Source: a bacterium (GTDB lineage Bacteria > Zixibacteria > MSB-5A5 > GN15 > FEB-12). From it: a stretch of 5,921 nucleotides of DNA. Position numbers and translations under genes: made by a program. The DNA lies in assembly GCA_030668045.1 (NCBI GenBank), contig DAOUUR010000167.1, positions 1-5,921 on the forward strand. Reading direction: 5' to 3'. Every line of letters starts with the position of its first letter. Position 1 is the stretch's first letter. Below, in pieces: positions 1-5,168 of the stretch. Below the pieces are notes generated by a model. The model was not told where the DNA came from. It made no database searches and saw only the letters and a list, made by a program, of their open reading frames with translations.

Positions 1-816
1 TACATACGCAAACCAGGCACTCTCAGGGTATAATTTGATCACCTGATGATTATGCACTTCGAACATAACGACGCACAAACGCTGAAGCAAAGGGGGGTCA
101 TTGATGATCTGCCGTTTTCCATCTATCACTTGGGTGAGTTTTTTTAACGTGCGCTGTCTGGTATGCGCGCGTGCTTTCTTGATTGTTTTTTGAGCGCTCT
201 TCGAGCTCTGGCGCGCGTATTTATCAAAAACCTTCAGTACCGAATTCGCCTCGACCTGGTAATACCATACATTCAAGATCGAAGCCTGAGAAAAATGCCG
301 CATTGACTCACGATAAGATCTGCTAATAGCGAGAGCCAATTGGCGGCAGGTTTTACCCTTGAAACCATTCTCGCGACCGGCAAGAACTGCACTGGCCGCA
401 AGCCGCTTCAGGTCCCATTCCCACGGTCCAGAGTAGGTCTCGTCAAAATCGTTGATATCGAAGACCAGGTTGCGTTCCGGTGTGGCAAAGACGCCGAAGT
501 TTGCCAGGTGGGCATCCCCGCACAAGAGGACATTTTGACCTATAACCGGGCCGGCAGCTAAATCGGAAGCCATTACGACTGCTGAACCGCGCAGGAAAGC
601 GAAGGGCGATGCCATCATGCGACCGTACTTGATGGGTAGTAGGTGTTGCAGACGACCCTTATCCTGTGCCTGGAGTAAATCGAGCGGATCAGGACGGTCG
701 GCAGCAGGAGACCAATCAGAATGACTGCTGCGTGGCACTTTATTGCGCAACTCTTTGCCCTTGGTGTGCCGTTCCAAAGGGGGTAATTGACTATGACCAA
801 ACATTTTTCCCGTCAT
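1..816 (-). CDS. DUF2252 family protein, N-terminal 272 residues (3' end off the left edge)
   Basis: This open frame enters from its start at 816 and is still open at position 1, so the C-terminal part lies outside the window (family members are commonly 400-plus residues). Hallmarks of DUF2252 (COG4320) appear in order: FLRGSA at residues 74-79, GDAHLANFG at 100-108, FDINDFDE at 119-126 and PWEWDLKRLA at 131-140. The GDxHxxN...DxxDFD arrangement resembles the catalytic and metal-binding loops of aminoglycoside phosphotransferase/kinase-like folds, so a phosphotransferase-like activity is a reasonable inference, but I know of no established substrate. There is no signal peptide or membrane segment. 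An in-frame TAA lies two codons before the ATG at 816. A second ATG at 804 (residue 5) is an equally plausible start, because neither has a convincing SD. A gap of about 320 bp separates it from the sulfatase, so it is probably transcribed separately. Family call firm; function unknown. Confidence 0.9.
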   Translation of the reverse strand, partial: MTGKMFGHSQLPPLERHTKGKELRNKVPRSSHSDWSPAADRPDPLDLLQAQDKGRLQHLLPIKYGRMMASPFAFLRGSAVVMASDLAAGPVIGQNVLLCGDAHLANFGVFATPERNLVFDINDFDETYSGPWEWDLKRLAASAVLAGRENGFKGKTCRQLALAISRSYRESMRHFSQASILNVWYYQVEANSVLKVFDKYARQSSKSAQKTIKKARAHTRQRTLKKLTQVIDGKRQIINDPPLLQRLCVVMFEVHNHQVIKLYPESAWFAYV

Positions 817-1139
817 TATTTAGTATTCTTTTGTTCCGACAAGTATTTTCAACTAAAAGACCCTCTTCTACCGCGAGTTATATCCTATTTATTGTACTTT
901 GCAGCGGTTTTATTATAAATATTTCCCGCGGAATCTTTACCGTCTCAATAGGCATCTCAGGTATTCCAGTTTCGTCAGCCAACACCGCTAAAGGCGCAAG
1001 CAGTCTTAATTAAAAGCACAAGTGAGGCACTGCGTAGGCAAGAACTCTACAGCAGCTCCGCAGTGCTTACAATGCATCACTATCTAATCCCGTTCGAACG
1101 CAGCCATGGCCTACAGTTCAAGATCTCTACTTATTACAG
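817..1139. other. Intergenic region between sulfatase stop and DUF2252 start
   Basis: I see no gene here. Minus-strand frames are closed by frequent stops, and the plus-strand frame that crosses it is an unsupported reading from the antisense of DUF2252. The part nearest DUF2252 (about 817-925) is AT-rich and would hold that gene's promoter. A perfect TATAAT reads on the minus strand at 917-912, but the hexamer 17 nt upstream (GTAAAG) is a poor -35, and a better TTGAGA at 948-943 is 25 nt away, too far for a standard sigma-70 site. The half nearest the sulfatase holds the inverted repeat listed separately. Confidence 0.6.
1027..1066 (-). repeat. Inverted repeat, 8-bp perfect stem downstream of the sulfatase
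   Basis: GCACTGCG at 1027-1034 pairs perfectly with CGCAGTGC at 1059-1066 across a 24-nt loop. It lies about 75 nt past the sulfatase stop codon. On the minus strand a TTTT run follows only after about a dozen bases, so it is not a classical intrinsic terminator. It could be a weak transcript end, an mRNA-stabilising hairpin or chance. Confidence 0.4.
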
Positions 1140-2681
1140 TTAGCGCAACCCGGTCTGGGTCTGGAGCTGCTCAAGTACCTGGTCGATGCTGAAGCTTGGC
1201 GCCTCCATGCGTGGCGGGAACTCTTTGAACGTCTGCAGGAACTCGCCGACGAAGCCCTGCGCAGGTACGAGCAAGAAGGCGTGTTTCAACATGAAGTCCC
1301 AGAACGTGTTGGAGGTGCGGTCGGCGATCTCGTACGGGTCGGTCCGCAGGTTGAAGATCTTGGGGACGCGCAGCTGTGTGAACGGATTCGCCCACACCTC
1401 CAGTGTTCCCTCACATCGCTGCTCCATGAACACGAACTTCCAGTTGTGGTAGCGCATCGCCATCAGATCGCCGTCGTCAGAGAAGTACATGAACCCTGGC
1501 CGCGAGTGCTCTTCGGTCTCTCCTGAGAAGTAGGGCATCAGGTCGTAGCCGTCGATGTGTACCTTGTAGGTCTTACCGTTGGCTTCGTAGCCCTGCTTGA
1601 GCTTGTCGACCACGTCGGGATCGCCCGCGGCATGCAGAAAAGTGGGAAGCCAGTCGTGAGATCCGACGATCTCATTGCAAATCGAGCCTGGTTCAACCAA
1701 GCCCGGCCAGCGCAGTAGAAGCGGTACACGGAATGCTCCCTCCCAGTTGGTGTTTTTCTCGCTGCGGAACGGTGTCGTCCCGGCATCCGGAAAAGTGTTG
1801 CGGTGCGGGCCGTTGTCGGTCGAGTACACCACGATGGTGTTGTCTGTGATGCCCAACTCGTCCAGCTTGTCAAGCAGCGCACCGACCTGCTGGTCATGCT
1901 CGATCATACCATCGTGATATGGCGACTGCCAGAGTCCGGACTGGCCGCGGATCTCATCCTTGATTTTGGTGTAGGCGTGCATCCGGGTTGTGTTGTGCCA
2001 TACGAAGAAAGGCTTGTCCGCCTGCGCCTGTCGCTCGATAAACTCGAGCGAAGCTTCCAAGCACTCGTCGTCGAAGGACTTGATGCGCTCGACGGTCAGC
2101 GGCCCGGTATCCTCGAAACGCTGCTTGCCCACCTTCCCCCAGCGGGGCTCGACCGTCTCGTCGTCCTCGTCGGTCGCCCAGGAGTGCATCACATTGCGTG
2201 GGCCAAACCGATCGTAGAAGTTCGGGAACCGATCGGCGGGGGGGTAGTCGGGATCTTCTGGCTCCTCGTAGGCGTCGAGGTGGTAGAAGACGCCAAAAAA
2301 CTCGTCAAACCCGTGCACGGTCGGGATGTGCTTGTTCAGATCGCCGAAGTGATTTTTGCCAAACTGCGCCGTGGCGTAATCCTGCTCTTTCAGCAGCGTA
2401 GCGATCGTGGGATCCTCGGGGCTCAAACCGACATCGGCGCCCGGCATGCCAACCTTGCTCAGCCCGGTTCGAAACACACTCTGTCCAGTGATGAACGACG
2501 ATCGGCCAGCAGTGCAGCTCTGCTCGGCGTATGTATCCGTGAACATCATGCCCTCGTTGGCCAGACGGTCGATGTTGGGCGTCCGATATCCCATCACGCC
2601 GTGGCTGTAACAGCTCAGGTTCGTCTGCCCGATATCGTCCCCCCAGATAACCAGGATGTTGGGTTTTTTCTTGTCACTCAT
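1140..2681 (-). CDS. Type I sulfatase (arylsulfatase family), formylglycine-dependent, no signal peptide
   Basis: This 513-residue enzyme is predicted to hydrolyse a sulfate ester. The alkaline-phosphatase/sulfatase fold is clear: N-terminal PNILVIWGDD with metal ligands D15/D16, the activation core SCTAGRSSFITG with C56 (to become formylglycine) and R60, GKNHFG with K109/H111, H235, the metal-binding STDNG at 287-291 (D289/N290), K309, and a C-terminal PKIFNLRTDPYE at 440-451. The full active-site set is therefore present and the length is normal for the family. The core is CxAxR rather than the commoner CxPxR; anSME-type maturases are known to accept P or A at that position. I chose the ATG at 2681 because AAGGAG lies 6 nt upstream and because homology starts there; an in-frame TTG at 2735 would add 18 unconserved residues. 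No Sec signal or lipobox is visible, which implies a cytoplasmic enzyme. Its maturase is the next gene upstream on the same strand, 154 nt away. The substrate cannot be told from the sequence. Confidence 0.95.
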   Translation of the reverse strand: MSDKKKPNILVIWGDDIGQTNLSCYSHGVMGYRTPNIDRLANEGMMFTDTYAEQSCTAGRSSFITGQSVFRTGLSKVGMPGADVGLSPEDPTIATLLKEQDYATAQFGKNHFGDLNKHIPTVHGFDEFFGVFYHLDAYEEPEDPDYPPADRFPNFYDRFGPRNVMHSWATDEDDETVEPRWGKVGKQRFEDTGPLTVERIKSFDDECLEASLEFIERQAQADKPFFVWHNTTRMHAYTKIKDEIRGQSGLWQSPYHDGMIEHDQQVGALLDKLDELGITDNTIVVYSTDNGPHRNTFPDAGTTPFRSEKNTNWEGAFRVPLLLRWPGLVEPGSICNEIVGSHDWLPTFLHAAGDPDVVDKLKQGYEANGKTYKVHIDGYDLMPYFSGETEEHSRPGFMYFSDDGDLMAMRYHNWKFVFMEQRCEGTLEVWANPFTQLRVPKIFNLRTDPYEIADRTSNTFWDFMLKHAFLLVPAQGFVGEFLQTFKEFPPRMEAPSFSIDQVLEQLQTQTGLR

Positions 2682-2687
2682 GTTATG

Positions 2688-2693
2688 CTCCTT
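2688..2693 (-). promoter_or_regulatory. Ribosome binding site AAGGAG that fixes the sulfatase start
   Basis: The minus-strand AAGGAG is followed by 6 nt (CATAAC) and the ATG at 2681. It decides between this ATG and an upstream TTG at 2735, which has no comparable site. Confidence 0.85.
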
Positions 2694-2724
2694 TTTTAGA
2701 AAGGTTGATCGAGTTATTTCGGTC
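2688..2724 (-). repeat. Leader repeat, copy 2 (used by the sulfatase)
   Basis: On the minus strand GACCGAAATAACT (2724-2712) is followed by 17 nt and then AAAGGAG (2694-2688). It matches copy 1 at 12 of 13 positions in the first block and in the whole SD block, with spacing that differs by one base. This copy carries the SD that serves the sulfatase. Confidence 0.5.
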
Positions 2725-2770
2725 GAGTAAGCCAACCGTACCTATATTCTTGTTCACTTTGAATTTTTCG

Positions 2771-2809
2771 CCTCCTTTACCAAAAAGATTAATTAAAGTT
2801 ATTCCGGTC
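2771..2809 (-). repeat. Leader repeat, copy 1 (no gene directly downstream)
   Basis: On the minus strand GACCGGAATAACT (2809-2797) is followed by 18 nt and then AAAGGAGG (2778-2771). It lies 85 bp upstream of copy 2. No ATG follows its strong SD at a usable distance; the nearest start is a GTG at 2757, 13 nt away. It may be the original or a duplicated leader, or what is left after loss of a small gene. Confidence 0.5.
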
Positions 2810-2835
2810 TGGTAGCTGGCTTGAGCTTGCCACTC

Positions 2836-4221
2836 CTACCGCTCTTCAGAAACCGCCACCACTCTGGCCCGTGGTTGAGCCTGGTAGACGGGTAAACTCT
2901 GTGGTTGGGGTATCGTTTCCGCGTGCTTACGGCCATGGCATTTTTTGGTCTTAAGACCGCTCCCGCAGGGGCAGAGGTGGTTGCGTCCTACTTTAGCTAC
3001 AGCGGCCTCTAATTCCGCTGCTTCCCTAGCCAGGATAGGCATCACACCTGCGGCCGGGCGGCCGGCTTGCATCAGAGAGACCATGATTTTCATCGGATGG
3101 TCGATGTGGGTAAAAAACTTGTACCAGCCGGCGCACAGGTAATTCAGCCCCGGATCACCTTCGGATGTAGTGGTGAAGCGGTTCTTGGGACATTCGCCGT
3201 GGCAGGCAAAGCGCACCTCGCAGGTCAAGCATTGACGCGGTAAGGTGTCAAACTTGTCCTGCCCAAACTTATGCTGCCGGTCGCTGGCGACCAGCTCGAT
3301 AATGTCGACCTCCGCGATATTGCCCAGCTGGTAGTCCGGTTCAACAAAGTGGTCGCAGGCGTAGAGGTCGCCGTTGTGCTCAATCGCTAAACCGTGGCCG
3401 CAGGTCTTGTTGAAGACGCACATTCCGGACGAGGCCATGCCGACCCAGTTGCGTGCGGCGGCTTCGAAGGTTTGCACAAAAACGTTTCCCACGTCGTTGT
3501 GGACCCATTCATCGAAAATCGTGGTCAAAAAACGGCCGAATTGCTCCGGCTGCACCGAGCGCTCTGAAACCGATGTTCCTTCCTGGTACAAGGCCAGTCC
3601 CTGATCGTTTATGCGCTCAACCACCGGAATGAACTGCATCCAGTCCGTGCCCACCTCGTCACGGTGGAAACGGTAGACCTCTAGGGGAAAATCGGCGTTG
3701 ATGCGATTAATAGTGGTCAGGATGTTGTACTCAACCTTGTGCTTTTGCAGCAGCCGCAGTCCCTGCATAACCTTATCAAAGGTGCCCTCCCCGCCTTTGT
3801 TCACCCGATAGGCGTCGTGCAGCTCGCGCGGGCCGTCGATGCTGATGCCGATCAGATAGTTGTTCTCTTTGAAAAATTCGCACCATTCATCGTTCAATAA
3901 GGTGCCGTTGGTCTGCATAGTGTTCTCAAAGGTCATACCCGGTTTGCGGTACTTATTTTGGAATTGAATCGCTTTGCGATAGAAATCCAGGCCCATCAGG
4001 GTCGGTTCGCCACCCTGCCAGGCCACTGTCACCTGCGGGGTGCGGTGGGCTTCGATGAGTTGGCGGATGTAGTTCTCCAGGACTTCATCAGTCATGCGGT
4101 AGGAGCTGCCGGGGTAAAGCAGCTCCTTATCCAGGAAGAAGCAGTACGAGCAGGCCAGGTTGCAGGTAGCACCCGTCGGCTTGGCTAAAACGTGGATACG
4201 CGGTGGAGGCGGGTTATTCAT
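2836..4221 (-). CDS. Anaerobic sulfatase-maturating enzyme (radical SAM, SPASM) with C-terminal SEC-C motif
   Basis: This 461-residue protein is predicted to oxidise the active-site Cys (or Ser) of a sulfatase to C-alpha-formylglycine using S-adenosylmethionine and iron-sulfur clusters. The radical SAM motif CNLACSYC places C20, C24 and C27 on the SAM-binding [4Fe-4S] cluster; GGEPT is at 70-74. The SPASM region holds all eight cysteines expected for two auxiliary clusters: C268, C274, C289, C331, C334, C340, C344 and C363. D290 directly after C289 matches the catalytic Asp known in the clostridial enzyme. Residues beyond about 400 are extra: CPCGSGLKTKKCHG (C417, C419, C428, H429) is a SEC-C zinc-binding motif, followed by a Pro/Gln-rich tail of about 30 residues. 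The ATG at 4221 sits 3 nt after the TGA of the SHOCT gene, whose last codons carry its AAGG, so translational coupling is likely. The sulfatase it should activate is the next gene downstream. Confidence 0.95.
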   Translation of the reverse strand: MNNPPPPRIHVLAKPTGATCNLACSYCFFLDKELLYPGSSYRMTDEVLENYIRQLIEAHRTPQVTVAWQGGEPTLMGLDFYRKAIQFQNKYRKPGMTFENTMQTNGTLLNDEWCEFFKENNYLIGISIDGPRELHDAYRVNKGGEGTFDKVMQGLRLLQKHKVEYNILTTINRINADFPLEVYRFHRDEVGTDWMQFIPVVERINDQGLALYQEGTSVSERSVQPEQFGRFLTTIFDEWVHNDVGNVFVQTFEAAARNWVGMASSGMCVFNKTCGHGLAIEHNGDLYACDHFVEPDYQLGNIAEVDIIELVASDRQHKFGQDKFDTLPRQCLTCEVRFACHGECPKNRFTTTSEGDPGLNYLCAGWYKFFTHIDHPMKIMVSLMQAGRPAAGVMPILAREAAELEAAVAKVGRNHLCPCGSGLKTKKCHGRKHAETIPQPQSLPVYQAQPRARVVAVSEER

Positions 4222-4224
4222 GCG

Positions 4225-4527
4225 TCAACCTTGTTGATGGTTACGTGCCGAGTATCTTTGCCTTCTGGGCCTCGAACTCTTCTTCGGTGAGGATTCCCTG
4301 GGCCTAAGCGCCCCAAGTCGCTCAAGCTGGGAGATTACATCTTCTTGCAGGTCGGGTGCCGCTGGTGGCGGTTGCTTGTAAGTGACTTGTCCTCCTTGAA
4401 CCTCGTCCCTGGCTTCAGAATACGCCCTGACATTTTTCTCTGCCGCATGACGATTTACTGCATTACGGGTGGCTTGCGCTGTGCCGGCCACGATCGCAGT
4501 CTTGGCAATTCCTCCTAACAATCCCAT
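4225..4527 (-). CDS. Small SHOCT-domain protein, C-terminal helix out of frame (1-nt frameshift)
   Basis: As sequenced this is a 100-residue protein of unknown function. Its start, MGLLGGIAKTAIVAGTAQAT, is typical of small proteins with a Gly/Ala-rich N-terminal segment, a charged middle and a C-terminal SHOCT domain. SHOCT begins at about residue 60 (QEDVISQLERLGALR) but then turns into a basic, Arg/Ser-rich tail that does not belong. One frame over, from about 4304 down to a TAA at 4243-4241, the DNA reads AQGILTEEEFEAQKAKILGT, a textbook SHOCT ending. Restoring one G at 4303-4304 (GGG in place of GG) joins the halves as LRAQGIL, giving a protein of about 95 residues. The start is supported by AGGAG 6 nt upstream. 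It follows the DUF6325 gene, a common partner, and directly precedes the maturase. Sequencing error, a real mutation and programmed -1 frameshifting are all possible; the first two seem more likely. Confidence 0.8.
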   Translation of the reverse strand: MGLLGGIAKTAIVAGTAQATRNAVNRHAAEKNVRAYSEARDEVQGGQVTYKQPPPAAPDLQEDVISQLERLGALRPRESSPKKSSRPRRQRYSARNHQQG

Positions 4528-4533
4528 TTCGGT

Positions 4534-4538
4534 CTCCT
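4534..4538 (-). promoter_or_regulatory. Ribosome binding site AGGAG of the SHOCT gene
   Basis: AGGAG on the minus strand is 6 nt before the ATG at 4527, supporting that start and showing that the gene is translated from its own site rather than by coupling to DUF6325, 160 nt upstream. Confidence 0.75.
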
Positions 4539-4553
4539 ATTTATATATTTTGA

Positions 4554-4583
4554 CTAATATCATTTCGGCTTTCATTCGATCAA
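4554..4583 (-). promoter_or_regulatory. Possible sigma-70-like promoter for the SHOCT/maturase/sulfatase genes
   Basis: On the minus strand TTGATC (4583-4578) and TATTAG (4559-4554) are separated by 18 nt in an AT-rich stretch and would start transcription about 20 nt before the SHOCT ribosome binding site. Both hexamers depart from consensus, so this is a candidate only. A short palindrome, TTGTT-G-AACAA at 4626-4636, lies upstream and might be an operator or chance. Confidence 0.3.
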
Positions 4584-4687
4584 GGCATGTTCGGCGAGAA
4601 AACTCCATGCCCGAAATCTATGGTGTTGTTGAACAATTAAGGTTTCTTCTCGTTTCCCAACGAAATGACACATCTTTGAGTTTAACC

Positions 4688-5110
4688 TTACGATAGTGAG
4701 GCAAAGGCTTCTTCAACAATAGGGGTTGGGACGCGGAAATTAAATGCCAACTCGCCTCCTTCGGCATGGATCGCATTCGTCAATTCGACCGCCCAGGTGT
4801 TCTCGATCGCCAGACCAACAATAGCTGAACCAGGCACCATGCCCTCGCACAGCATGGCGACATCTTCGTCGTCGAAAAGACCGCCTATTTCAGCCTCGAT
4901 TAAATCCACGGCGGCAGCGTCCTCCGGCGGCAAATCACTGACATCAATGCGCACGCACTTCTCTGCCTCATCCTTAAGTAAAATGATTAGGTCAAGCACT
5001 CGGATTGTCCCGGCTGCGCTCTGCCGTTTAAGCTCCGCCAGGGCACTGCCGTCAAAGCGTGCTTCTCCGAATGCCAAGACGACCACATCAACTGGTCCAT
5101 GTTTCATCAT
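4688..5110 (-). CDS. DUF6325-type protein (140 aa)
   Basis: I recognise this as resembling DUF6325 proteins, small acidic proteins of unknown function. Visible landmarks are GPVDVVVLAF at residues 5-14, an amphipathic stretch LAELKRQSAAGTIRVLDLI at 24-42 followed by LLKDEAE, the acidic SDLPPEDAAAVDLIEAE at 58-74, and the C-terminal core VPGSAIVGLAIENTWAVEL at 92-110 followed by an amphipathic helix. The long Gly/Ala-rich middle segment that I recall from other members appears to be missing. No signal peptide or transmembrane segment is evident. Two Met codons open the frame; the first (5110) is 9 nt after GGAGG and is preferred. The SHOCT gene follows 160 nt downstream; DUF6325 and SHOCT proteins are often neighbours, which suggests a shared but unknown role. 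Family assignment is from memory of the pattern, without a search. Confidence 0.75.
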   Translation of the reverse strand: MMKHGPVDVVVLAFGEARFDGSALAELKRQSAAGTIRVLDLIILLKDEAEKCVRIDVSDLPPEDAAAVDLIEAEIGGLFDDEDVAMLCEGMVPGSAIVGLAIENTWAVELTNAIHAEGGELAFNFRVPTPIVEEAFASLS

Positions 5111-5119
5111 TTTCTTTTA

Positions 5120-5124
5120 CCTCC
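5120..5124 (-). promoter_or_regulatory. Ribosome binding site GGAGG of the DUF6325 gene
   Basis: GGAGG on the minus strand lies 9 nt before the ATG at 5110 and 12 nt before the second ATG at 5107, favouring the first. Confidence 0.7.
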
Positions 5125-5168
5125 GTTTAGAATTTTTTCATCAAACCTTTTTTACTCATTTCCGAGAC

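Noticed and set aside
666..1013. Plus-strand frame of 115 codons with a hydrophobic C-terminal half
   Set aside because: The first half is antisense to DUF2252, the second runs through AT-rich intergenic DNA, and no ribosome binding site is seen. The hydrophobic look is what AT-rich DNA gives by chance.
1027..1066. Integron attC site or CRISPR-like element
   Set aside because: The dyad lacks the core GTTRRRY/RYYYAAC ends of attC and is a single copy, so neither reading holds.
1803..2699. Long plus-strand open frame (298 codons) opposite the sulfatase
   Set aside because: It is wholly antisense to a sulfatase with complete catalytic motifs, its product resembles no family I know, and no SD supports its start. 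It reflects the codon bias of the true gene.
2682..2735. N-terminal extension of the sulfatase from a TTG at 2735
   Set aside because: The added 18 residues cross the SD of the ATG at 2681 and are not part of the family; the extension is not a signal peptide either.
5129..5161. Ten-codon reading MSKKGLMKKF just before the DUF6325 ribosome site
   Set aside because: It is very short, in an A-rich stretch where such frames arise easily, and has no good SD of its own.
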